Below, piece after piece: positions 8,719-14,980 of a stretch of DNA of 20,223 bases. The position numbers and the translations under genes were made by a program. The notes under the pieces are model-generated. The model ran no database searches. It was not told the origin of the DNA and saw only the letters and a program-made list of their open reading frames with translations. The DNA is from an uncultured Gammaproteobacteria bacterium (GTDB lineage: Bacteria; Pseudomonadota; Gammaproteobacteria; Xanthomonadales; Xanthomonadaceae). Each line of letters begins with the position of its first letter. Position 1 is the stretch's first letter. The DNA lies in the NCBI GenBank assembly GCA_946885735.1, contig CAMPGW010000051.1:1-20223 (forward strand), in the 5' to 3' direction.

Positions 8719-8857
8719 GGCCCTCGCGTGACGTCGGGGGGTGTGGGTATCGCAGGAGGGCGGGCAGGATGCCCGCCCGCTCGCCACTGAGTTGGCAGGA
8801 GCGGCTCACGCCGTGGCGACCAGCGATACCCACACCCCCCGGCGGCGCGCGAGGGCC
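8719..8857 (+). repeat. Multi-branched palindromic element, copy 2
   Basis: An outer 10-bp helix pairs GGCCCTCGCG (8719-8728) with CGCGAGGGCC (8848-8857). A 7x7 internal loop follows: TGACGTC (8729-8735) opposite GGCGGCG (8841-8847), identical to copy 1 read on the minus strand. An 18-bp helix pairs 8736-8753 (GGGGGGTGTGGGTATCGC) with 8823-8840. Inside are a 9-bp hairpin GGGCGGGCA/TGCCCGCCC (8758-8778, loop GGA) and a second hairpin with stem TCGCCAC/GTGGCGA (8781-8787 with 8813-8819). That second hairpin carries TTGGCAGGA near its tip, a string also in the equivalent hairpin of copy 1. Helix sequences differ from copy 1 while pairing is preserved. It ends 65 bases before the ada-like gene. 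Confidence 0.85.
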
Positions 8858-8908
8858 TACGGGTAACGCGAGGACAAGATCCGGATAGCGAGCCAAACAA
8901 GCCGGGCG

Positions 8909-8914
8909 GATAAT
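8909..8914 (+). promoter_or_regulatory. Candidate -10 of the ada-like gene
   Basis: GATAAT lies seven bases before the ATG at 8922, where no Shine-Dalgarno sequence is present. The region 16-18 bases further upstream (around 8885-8892, ATAGCGAG) does not match a -35 consensus, so activator dependence or a chance match are both possible. The hexamer is the same as the ybeD -10 candidate. Confidence 0.4.
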
Positions 8915-8921
8915 CCCGGCC

Positions 8922-9740
8922 ATGGAGAACGTGGACGTCCGGTTGGAGAAGGCGCGGGGAATGCTGGAGGGCGGGGATTACACCCTTGAGCAGCTGGGCG
9001 CGAGCGTGGGATTGAGTCCTGCGCATTTGCAGCGCCGCTTCCGCGCCGCCTTCGGATTGAGTCCCGCCGAATTCCGCGCGCAAAGGAAACTCGCCACCTT
9101 CAAGCGCGAGCTGCGCGGCAATGGCGACGTCACCCGCGCGCTGTTCGAGGCTGGTTATGGGTCCACCAGCCGCGTGTACGAGGACGGCGCCGCGCGCCTC
9201 GGCATGGCGCCGGGCGCCTACCGGCGTGGCGGCGAAGGGCTGGAGATCCGCTGGACGCTGATAGACACCGCGCTCGGGCAGGCGCTGGTGGCGGCCACCG
9301 ATCGCGGGCTGTGCGCGATCGCGCTCGGCGACGATGCCGCCGCGCTCGAAGCCGGACTGCGCGCCGAGTTCCCGAAGGCGAGCCTGTCGCGCGTGGAGGA
9401 AGGCCGCGACGAATTCCTCGCCCCGCGCGTGCGCGAGGTCGCGAAGATGCTGGCCGGGCAGTCCGCGCGCCTGGACATCGAACTGATCGGCACCGCCTTC
9501 CAGCAACGCGTGTGGCAGGCGTTGATGAAGATCCCGCCCGGGCAAACGCTGAGCTACGCGCAACTCGCCGCTTCGCTGGGCAGGCCATCGGCGGCGCGCG
9601 CGGTGGCGCGTGCCTGCGCGCAGAACCGGCTGGCGGTGATCGTGCCTTGCCATCGCATCGTGCGCGGCGACGGCTCGCTCGGCGGCTACCGCTGGGGCCT
9701 GCCGCGCAAGCAGGCCCTGCTGGACGCCGAGCGCGCGTAA
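8922..9740 (+). CDS. Ada-like AraC-type regulator / methylated-DNA-[protein]-cysteine S-methyltransferase
   Basis: This 272-residue protein joins an AraC-type DNA-binding region (about residues 5-103) to a methylguanine-DNA methyltransferase (about 107-272). The two helix-turn-helix segments are YTLEQLGASVGLSPAHLQRRF and the region around VTRALFEAGYGSTSRVYED. The second half has FQQRVWQALMKIPPGQTLSY and the acceptor cysteine C243 in VPCHRIV, followed by GSLGGYRWGLPRKQALLDAE. By family knowledge C243 takes alkyl groups from O6-alkylguanine irreversibly. E. coli Ada has an extra N-terminal zinc domain that senses methylphosphotriesters through a cysteine; it is absent here. An in-frame TAG at 8886-8888 rules out an upstream extension. 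Regulation of this form must therefore differ from classical Ada, or the AraC part may only aid DNA binding. Confidence 0.93.
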   Translation: MENVDVRLEKARGMLEGGDYTLEQLGASVGLSPAHLQRRFRAAFGLSPAEFRAQRKLATFKRELRGNGDVTRALFEAGYGSTSRVYEDGAARLGMAPGAYRRGGEGLEIRWTLIDTALGQALVAATDRGLCAIALGDDAAALEAGLRAEFPKASLSRVEEGRDEFLAPRVREVAKMLAGQSARLDIELIGTAFQQRVWQALMKIPPGQTLSYAQLAASLGRPSAARAVARACAQNRLAVIVPCHRIVRGDGSLGGYRWGLPRKQALLDAERA

Positions 9741-9753
9741 GCGGGCGCGGCGC

Positions 9754-10143
9754 TCAGGCGCCGGCCATCTTGCCGAGCATGTGGTCCATCACGTGCGTGT
9801 GTTCGTCCTGCGGGCTGAACAGGATCACCTCGGCGTCCTGCGCGACCTTCACCGTATGGCCGGGAGGCCAGTAGAAGAGGTCGCCGCTGCGCACGGTCTC
9901 GGCGGAGTCGTCCGCGTAGGTGACGGTGAGTTCGCCCTGCATCAGGTAACCCCAGTGCGGCGACTGGCACAGGTCGCCTTCCAGGCCCTTGAGCAACGGC
10001 GCGATGTCGGCGCCGGCGCCGAGCGAGAAATACTCGCCGCTCATGGTGCCGTAGCCTCGGGCATCGCCGAAATCGCGCTGCTGGCGGGCGACGGCGCCGG
10101 GCGCGTTGATCTTGACGGGAACATCCTGGCGAGCGATGCGCAT
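9754..10143 (-). CDS. Small cupin-domain protein
   Basis: This 129-residue single-domain cupin starts at the ATG at 10143, with GCAGGAGA (10149-10156) at good distance upstream. The longer open frame reaching 10332 is rejected as a start. A cupin barrel is suggested by HWGYLMQGELTVTYAD (first motif region), then SGDLFYWPPGHTVKVAQDAEVILFSP, which matches the G-D-x-x-x-x-P-x-x-H-style second motif. H126-type ligands cannot be assigned confidently; candidate metal ligands are the histidines in HWGY, GHTV and EHTH. There is no signal peptide, so it is cytoplasmic. It is convergent with the ada-like gene (13 bases apart) and divergent from the secreted-protein pair. The substrate is unknown; such proteins range from enzymes to ligand-binding regulators. 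Confidence 0.85.
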   Translation of the reverse strand: MRIARQDVPVKINAPGAVARQQRDFGDARGYGTMSGEYFSLGAGADIAPLLKGLEGDLCQSPHWGYLMQGELTVTYADDSAETVRSGDLFYWPPGHTVKVAQDAEVILFSPQDEHTHVMDHMLGKMAGA

Positions 10144-10148
10144 GGTGT

Positions 10149-10156
10149 TTCTCCTG
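10149..10156 (-). promoter_or_regulatory. Ribosome binding site of the cupin gene
   Basis: Minus-strand GCAGGAGA lies five bases before the ATG at 10143. It fixes the start and removes the 63-codon upstream extension of the open frame. Confidence 0.8.
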
Positions 10157-10199
10157 CGATGGCCGGGTCTCCAGCATAAACCCGGAGCACGCATGTGAA

Positions 10200-10220
10200 C
10201 GCGAGCAAACCTTGCTCGCG
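10200..10220. repeat. Perfect 9-bp inverted repeat in divergent gap
   Basis: CGCGAGCAA (10200-10208) and TTGCTCGCG (10212-10220) are separated by ACC. It lies 57 bases upstream of the cupin start and 178 bases upstream of the first secreted-protein gene. No T tract flanks it on either strand, so an operator or an RNA hairpin is more likely than a terminator. Confidence 0.6.
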
Positions 10221-10328
10221 ACCAAACGCACCCATGCGACACGAGTCCTGCCTCAACCGTAGGCGGCGTTACTGGATGCAAGGGTTCGACGCGCCAGGGA
10301 AATGGCTCGCGCCCAAGGTTGGGCAATG

Positions 10329-10378
10329 GCACGACGGCGAACCGCGTGCGATCCCGTTACACGCATGCCCCGTCGTGC
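10329..10378 (+). promoter_or_regulatory. Nested hairpin just upstream of the secreted-protein gene
   Basis: GCACGACGG (10329-10337) pairs with CCGTCGTGC (10370-10378). Inside it GCGTG (10344-10348) can pair with CACGC (10360-10364), leaving a nearly symmetric 6x5 internal loop and an 11-base tip. The structure ends seven bases before the AAGGAGA ribosome site, so if transcribed it would be a 5' leader element. No known riboswitch is recognised. Confidence 0.4.
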
Positions 10379-10385
10379 ACTAGAC

Positions 10386-10392
10386 AAGGAGA
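10386..10392 (+). promoter_or_regulatory. Ribosome binding site fixing a GTG start
   Basis: AAGGAGA lies five bases before GTG at 10398. It sets the start 32 codons inside the longest open frame and places a signal peptide at the N-terminus. The surrounding 20 bases (10382-10401) recur exactly at 11739-11758 before the second paralogue. Confidence 0.85.
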
Positions 10393-10397
10393 AGTCA

Positions 10398-11702
10398 GTG
10401 AGCACCTTGAAATCCTCAGCCCTCGCCGTCGCCGTAGCGGCCGCGATGGGAAGTTTCGCATTCCCCGCATATGCCCAGACCACCGACGGATTCCATACCC
10501 ACCTGGTGTTTCCGGTGGTCGTGGATTCCGGCTCGTTCACTCAGCGTTTCACCTTCACCAATCCGGACACCAATCGACCGATGACGGTGGTTCCGACCTA
10601 CGTCCCCGGCGAGGACACGACCCAGGGCTCGACCATCACCTGCCCGCAGGTCGTCCTGCCGGCCGGCAAGCAGACCGAGTTCACCAGTCTGCGCCAGCTG
10701 TGCCCGGACCTGGCCGACGGCAGCCAGTTCGGCTTCCTGACCGTGCACAAGATCAGCGCCACCAACCGCATCTTCGCGGGCTTCTCGCGGGTCAGCAATC
10801 CGCAGGGCATCGGCTTCACCGTCGAGGCCTTCCCGCTGCACACCTTCACGTCCGCGGACACCGTGGTCACCGGCCTGCGCCGGCGGGCGGCGAGCGGCGG
10901 CGCGCCGGCGTTCCAGACCAACTGCTTCATCGGCAACCTCAACGAGATCACGCCCGCGGCATCGCCGGTCACCACCAGCGTCCAGTACACGCTGCGCAGC
11001 AGCACCGGCAGCACCCTTGGCAGCGGCGTGGTCAATCTCTCGCCCGGCAAGCTCAAGCGCATGCTCGACGTGTTCGGCGCGGCCGGCGCGCCTCCCGGCA
11101 ACCATGACGACGCCACCATCACCTTCCACGAGGCGAGCAGCGGCGAGCCCGGCATCCTCAGCTTCTGCACGGTGCAGGACAACACGAGCTTTGGCGCGGA
11201 CTTCCGCATCGGCAAGCAGGAACTGGGCAAATCCACGCCGTATTCCGGCATCGGCGGGCAGGATGAAACCGCGTCGCGCGATTCCACGGTGGCCTCGGAG
11301 GTTGCGCACAACGGTGGCGCCCGCGCCTTCGCCATCGCCGCGGGAGCTTCCACCAATACCCACGTGGTGTATTTCAAGCACCCCGACTACGTGCAGTGCG
11401 AGCTGATCAATCCCGGCACCGGCCTGCGCGCGGAGGCAGCGTACGGCCTGGAGATGCGGATGGTGGACCAGTACGGCACCGGCGTGATCGCCGGTGGCGC
11501 CAACAGCACTGGCTTCGGCAAGGTGTACCTGGGCGACAAGGCCGACCGCAACAACGGCGCCAACACGCGCTATGCGATCCAGGTCGAAAGCAACGGCAGC
11601 AACGAGGGCGCCAACCGGCCCTACCGCCTGCATTGCCAGAGCGGCAGCGGGCACACGCTCGGCGACCTCATCCGCTACCAGGTAGCGGGCCACCAGTTCT
11701 GA
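10398..11702 (+). CDS. Secreted protein of unknown function, paralogue 1
   Basis: I do not recognise this 434-residue family. The GTG start is set by AAGGAGA. A Sec signal peptide covers residues 1-26 (hydrophobic stretch then PAYA|Q), so the mature protein begins QTTDG in the periplasm or outside. The mature part is rich in Gly, Thr, Ser, Asn and Val/Phe strands with no membrane segment, suggesting an extracellular beta-rich fold. Six cysteines (82, 102, 176, 257, 334, 413) are all matched in the next gene, and could make three disulfides. Conserved blocks include FPVVVDSGSFTQRFTF, FSRVSNP, QTNCFIGNL, FCTVQDNTS(F/Y)GADFRIGKQE and VYLGDKADRN. No catalytic motif, lipobox or sorting signal is seen. 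It is followed after 52 bases by its paralogue and is probably co-transcribed with it. Confidence 0.9.
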   Translation: MSTLKSSALAVAVAAAMGSFAFPAYAQTTDGFHTHLVFPVVVDSGSFTQRFTFTNPDTNRPMTVVPTYVPGEDTTQGSTITCPQVVLPAGKQTEFTSLRQLCPDLADGSQFGFLTVHKISATNRIFAGFSRVSNPQGIGFTVEAFPLHTFTSADTVVTGLRRRAASGGAPAFQTNCFIGNLNEITPAASPVTTSVQYTLRSSTGSTLGSGVVNLSPGKLKRMLDVFGAAGAPPGNHDDATITFHEASSGEPGILSFCTVQDNTSFGADFRIGKQELGKSTPYSGIGGQDETASRDSTVASEVAHNGGARAFAIAAGASTNTHVVYFKHPDYVQCELINPGTGLRAEAAYGLEMRMVDQYGTGVIAGGANSTGFGKVYLGDKADRNNGANTRYAIQVESNGSNEGANRPYRLHCQSGSGHTLGDLIRYQVAGHQF

Positions 11703-11738
11703 TCGATCGCAGCGGACGAGCAGACCTCGTCCCGGCCC

Positions 11739-11758
11739 AGACAAGGAGAAGTCAGTGA
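11739..11758 (+). repeat. Duplicated translation-initiation region
   Basis: Twenty bases ending in the GTG start and the next base are identical to 10382-10401. They include AAGGAGA (11743-11749). This shows the tandem duplication included the translation signal, or that the sequence is under selection. Confidence 0.9.
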
Positions 11759-13062
11759 ACACCTTCAAGCAACTCGCCCTCGCCGGCGCCTGCAGCCTCG
11801 CCCTCGGTGGCGCGCCCGCAGCGCTCGCGCAGACCACCGACGGCTACCACTCCATCCAGGTCTTCCCGGTGGTGGTGGACTCGGGTTCCTTTACCCAGCG
11901 CTTCACGTTCCGCAACCCGGATGCCGGCGCCACCATCACCATCGTGCCGACCTACGTGCCGGGCGATGGCACCAGCCAGGCCGGTATGCTCGGCTGCCCC
12001 GGCTTCACCGTCGGCCCGGCCTCGTCACGCACGTTCCAGAGCCTGCGCGAGATCTGCCCGTCGCTCGCCGACGGCAGCCAGTTCGGCTACCTCTACGTCC
12101 GCGAGGACAACGCCGGCTCGCAACCCTTCGCGGCGTTCTCCCGGGTCAGCAATCCGGCAGGCCAGGGCTTCACCGTCGAGGGTTTCGCGGCCAATACCTT
12201 CACCTCGGCCAACCAGTCCATCTCGGGCCTGCGGCGGATCGCGGCCAGCGGCGGCGCACCGGCGTACCAGACCAACTGCTTCATCGGAAACCTGCACGAC
12301 GTCACCCCGGAAGTCCCGGCGGAAACCACCCGCATCAACTACACGATTTTCGCAGCCGACGGCAGCACCATCGTTAGCAACTTCATCGACCTGCCGCCGG
12401 GCCGGCTGGTGCGCATGCTCGACGTGTTCTCCGTTGCCGGGGCGCCGGACGGGAACTACGACGGTGCCCGGATCAAGTTCGTGGAAGCGGGTCAGTTCAA
12501 CGAGCCGGCGCTGATCAGCTTCTGCACGGTGCAGGACAACACCAGCTATGGCGCGGACTTCCGCATCGGCAAGCAGGAACGCAGCGACGCCACCGAGTTC
12601 GGCAGCTGGGCCGCGCAGGACGACCACATCAATCGCCACACCACGGTGCGTCGCGACATGCGGCTTCCGGGTGAAACCGAGGGCCGCGCGTTCGTGATCC
12701 CGGCGGGTGGGCTGAGCAGCAACACCCACGTGTTCTACTTCCGCCATCCCGACGAGGCCGGCTGCGACATCGCCGACGCCGTGACGCACGAGACGGTGCC
12801 GGCGAGCTACGGGCTGGAGCTGCGGCTGATCGGACCGGACGGCAGCACGGTGATCGCCGGCGGCGACGGCATGGTGGCCTTCCACGACGTCTACCTCGGC
12901 GACAAGACCGAGCGCAACAGTGGCGCCAATGGCCGCTACACGCTGGAAGTCGAGGCCGACACCGTCAGCGCCAGCGATCGTCCCTACGCACTGCACTGCC
13001 ACAGCGGCAGTGGCCAGAGCCTGAGCGACATGATCCGGACGGGCGGTCCCGACCGCTTCTGA
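11755..13062 (+). CDS. Secreted protein of unknown function, paralogue 2
   Basis: This 435-residue tandem paralogue of the preceding gene is about half identical to it by eye. The GTG start follows the duplicated AAGGAGA site. The signal peptide is residues 1-25 (APAALA|Q), again leaving a mature QTTDG end. All six cysteines of paralogue 1 are kept (81, 101, 175, 257, 337, 415). Conserved blocks run through the whole length, including VPTYVPG, ADGSQFGYL, SGLRRIAASGGAPAYQTN, NTHVFYFRHPD and HCHSGSG. Divergence is concentrated between blocks, for example residues 280-310. The function is unknown; secretion, probable disulfides and beta-rich composition suggest a surface or extracellular role. 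A strong terminator follows within 30 bases, closing the unit. Confidence 0.9.
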   Translation: MNTFKQLALAGACSLALGGAPAALAQTTDGYHSIQVFPVVVDSGSFTQRFTFRNPDAGATITIVPTYVPGDGTSQAGMLGCPGFTVGPASSRTFQSLREICPSLADGSQFGYLYVREDNAGSQPFAAFSRVSNPAGQGFTVEGFAANTFTSANQSISGLRRIAASGGAPAYQTNCFIGNLHDVTPEVPAETTRINYTIFAADGSTIVSNFIDLPPGRLVRMLDVFSVAGAPDGNYDGARIKFVEAGQFNEPALISFCTVQDNTSYGADFRIGKQERSDATEFGSWAAQDDHINRHTTVRRDMRLPGETEGRAFVIPAGGLSSNTHVFYFRHPDEAGCDIADAVTHETVPASYGLELRLIGPDGSTVIAGGDGMVAFHDVYLGDKTERNSGANGRYTLEVEADTVSASDRPYALHCHSGSGQSLSDMIRTGGPDRF

Positions 13063-13088
13063 TTCACGGCAAGGAGTTGGGTGGAGCG

Positions 13089-13118
13089 GGGGCGGCCTTC
13101 GGGTCGCCCCTGTTTTTT
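13089..13118 (+). terminator. Intrinsic terminator after the secreted-protein pair
   Basis: A 9-bp stem (13089-13097 with 13102-13110, one G-T wobble) closes a TTCG tetraloop and is followed by TG and six T (13113-13118). It is oriented for the plus-strand pair. On the minus strand there is no T tract, so it should not end the convergent GST transcript. Confidence 0.93.
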
Positions 13119-13130
13119 GCGCCGCAGCGA

Positions 13131-13778
13131 TCAGTCGCGATCCGGTGCGCCCGGCGGGAAGAAGTACCGATAGGGGCGGGCGCCGTCGACCGCGCGCGCG
13201 ACCGACGGCCGCGCCAGCAGGCGCGCGCGGTAGGCGCGCAGGCGCGCGTGTTCCGGCGCGATCGGCTCGACCCAGTCGGCATAGAACAGCGAGGGCGCGG
13301 CGGCGCATTCGGCCAGCGAGAACTCGCCGCAGGCCCAGCCATCCCCGCCGAGTTCGCCCTCCAGCCAGGCGTAGGTCGTGCGCAGTCGCTCGCGCGCCTT
13401 CGCCACGCCCCAGGCATCGCGCGACTCGACCGGGCGTAGGTGGTCGAGCACGATCTTCTCCATCGGCGTCATCACGTAATGGTCGAAGACCCGGTCGAGC
13501 TGGCGCACGCGCAAGGCGGCGTCCGGGTCCGCGGGCAGCAGCCGCGGCGCCTCGCCGATCCGGTCCAGGTACTCGATGACGATGCTCGACTCGAACAGCA
13601 CGCGCTCGCCGTCGCGCAGCACCGGCATCTTGCCGATCGGCCACAGCCCGCGATGTTCGGCCATCGTCGCCGGATCCTCCGGCGTCAGCAGCCGGAAGTC
13701 GAAGGCGATGCCGCGCTCGTACAGCGCGATCAGCGCTTTCCAGCTGTAGGACGAGAAGGGATGCGCGAACAGTTCCAT
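13131..13778 (-). CDS. Glutathione S-transferase family protein
   Basis: This 215-residue cytosolic GST-fold protein has an N-terminal thioredoxin-like domain (residues 1-80): MELFAHPFSSYSWKALIALYE, the cis-proline motif GKMPVL, and ESSIVIEYLD, which binds the glutathione gamma-glutamyl group in relatives. A helical C-terminal domain follows, with AWLEGELGGDGWACGEFSLAECAAAPSLFY. The serines near residues 9-12 are the candidate catalytic region. The ATG at 13778 is preferred over the GTG at 13787, which overlaps the preceding stop. It lies ten bases after the last permease gene of the exporter operon and is likely read through from it. TAGAGT (complement of 13786-13791), seven bases before the ATG, could be its own -10. 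The substrate is unknown; GST paralogues also act as stress or non-catalytic proteins. Confidence 0.92.
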   Translation of the reverse strand: MELFAHPFSSYSWKALIALYERGIAFDFRLLTPEDPATMAEHRGLWPIGKMPVLRDGERVLFESSIVIEYLDRIGEAPRLLPADPDAALRVRQLDRVFDHYVMTPMEKIVLDHLRPVESRDAWGVAKARERLRTTYAWLEGELGGDGWACGEFSLAECAAAPSLFYADWVEPIAPEHARLRAYRARLLARPSVARAVDGARPYRYFFPPGAPDRD

Positions 13779-13788
13779 GCCCGCCACT

Positions 13789-14970
13789 CTAGCTGCCCCG
13801 CAGCGCGGCCGTCACCGGCAGGCGCGCGGCCCGCACCGCCGGGAACAGCCCGCCGACGAAGCCGATGCCCAGCGCCCAGGCCAGGCCCTGCAGCACCAGC
13901 GTCGGCGTGACCGCGAAGTTGAAGGCGATCTGGGTGAAGTTGCCGCCGAGCGTGCTGACCGAGTAGCCGTTGAACAGCAACCAGGCCACGCCCGCGCCGA
14001 GCAGGCCGCCGGCCAGCGAGAGCAGCATGGCCTCGGCCATCACCGAGGCGATCACCGGCGCGGCGCCGAAGCCGAGCGCGCGCAGGGTGCCGATTTCCTG
14101 CGTGCGCGTGGACACCGCCGAGTACATTGTGTTCAGCGCGCCGAAGAGGGCGCCGAAGGCCATGATCGCCGCCACCAGGGTGGTGATGTAGCCGATCTGC
14201 GAGGTCAGGCCGGAGGACTGCGCGTTGAAGAAGTCGCGCTCGGTCTGGACCTCGACGTTGAGCTGCGGATTGCCCTCGAGCCGGCGCTCGATCGCACCGA
14301 AGGCGTCGGGATTGGCCATGCGCACCAGCACCGAGGACACGCCGGAGCGGCCGAAGGCGCTCTGCGCGGTCTCCAGGTCCACCCACAGTTCCGAATCGTG
14401 CGCGTCGCCGGACTCGAAGCGTCCCACGATCGTCCACCAGGCGCCGCGGAATTTCAGCCGCTGGCCGACGTCGAGCCCTTCGAACTGCCGATACGCGCCG
14501 GCGCCGACGATCACCTCGCGCAGGCCCGGCTTGAACGCGCGGCCTTCGACGAGGCGCAACTCCGGCCGCAACTCGAAGCCCTTCGGCTCGACGCCGCGCA
14601 GCGACACGTTGGCGCCGCTGGTGTCGCCGCGCCGCGGCACTTCGGCCACCACGATGATCTCGCCCGAGGCCAGCGGCAGCCCGTCGCGCGCGCGGGCGAT
14701 GGCCGGGTCCTGCTTGATCAGCGTCGCCGAGGCGCGGTCGAGGAAACTCGCCAGCTCGCCGTTGGAGCCGCCGCGCAGCACCACCGCCCGGCCCGGGTCG
14801 CCGGTGGCGTTGAGGGTGCGACCGAGCCCGGCGCTCATGGACAGCATCGCCACCAGCACGCCGACCACGCCGCCGATGCCGATCACGATCACCAGCGAGG
14901 CGCCGACGCGCTGCGGGATGCTGCGCAGGTTCATCAGCACCACTTCGCGGACCTGGGTGAGCGTGCTCAT
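13789..14970 (-). CDS. ABC transporter permease, FtsX/MacB-like (second permease)
   Basis: This 393-residue inner-membrane permease has the FtsX/MacB topology. The first membrane helix is at about 20-48 (GASLVIVIGIGGVVGVLVAM), a large periplasmic domain spans about 49-255, and three C-terminal helices lie at about 257-285, 305-333 and 352-378. The cytoplasmic linker TRTQEIGTLRALGFGAAPV has the family E-I-G-x-x-(R/K)-A-(L/I)-G pattern thought to contact the ATPase. The start at 14970 (MSTLTQVREV) is chosen because upstream residues of the open frame are the out-of-frame end of the first permease. It is ten bases after that gene and part of the same operon. It is only distantly similar to permease 1, so the pair probably forms a heterodimer. 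Confidence 0.93.
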   Translation of the reverse strand: MSTLTQVREVVLMNLRSIPQRVGASLVIVIGIGGVVGVLVAMLSMSAGLGRTLNATGDPGRAVVLRGGSNGELASFLDRASATLIKQDPAIARARDGLPLASGEIIVVAEVPRRGDTSGANVSLRGVEPKGFELRPELRLVEGRAFKPGLREVIVGAGAYRQFEGLDVGQRLKFRGAWWTIVGRFESGDAHDSELWVDLETAQSAFGRSGVSSVLVRMANPDAFGAIERRLEGNPQLNVEVQTERDFFNAQSSGLTSQIGYITTLVAAIMAFGALFGALNTMYSAVSTRTQEIGTLRALGFGAAPVIASVMAEAMLLSLAGGLLGAGVAWLLFNGYSVSTLGGNFTQIAFNFAVTPTLVLQGLAWALGIGFVGGLFPAVRAARLPVTAALRGS

Positions 14971-14980
14971 CGCGCCGGCC

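Noticed and set aside
8480..8857. CRISPR array or IS element with terminal repeats
   Set aside because: There are only two copies, in inverted orientation and with diverged sequence, without regular spacers, a transposase gene or target-site duplications that I can see.
8466..8888. Short open frames on both strands in the prc-ada gap
   Set aside because: They run through the palindromic arms, lack ribosome sites and read as Pro/Arg-rich noise.
9754..10332. 192-residue version of the cupin gene
   Set aside because: The extra 63 residues are low-complexity, and a good ribosome site precedes the internal ATG at 10143.
12025..13644. 539-codon minus-strand frame across the end of paralogue 2, the terminator and part of the GST gene
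   Set aside because: It runs through a strong terminator and two better supported genes, and the translation shows no motif.
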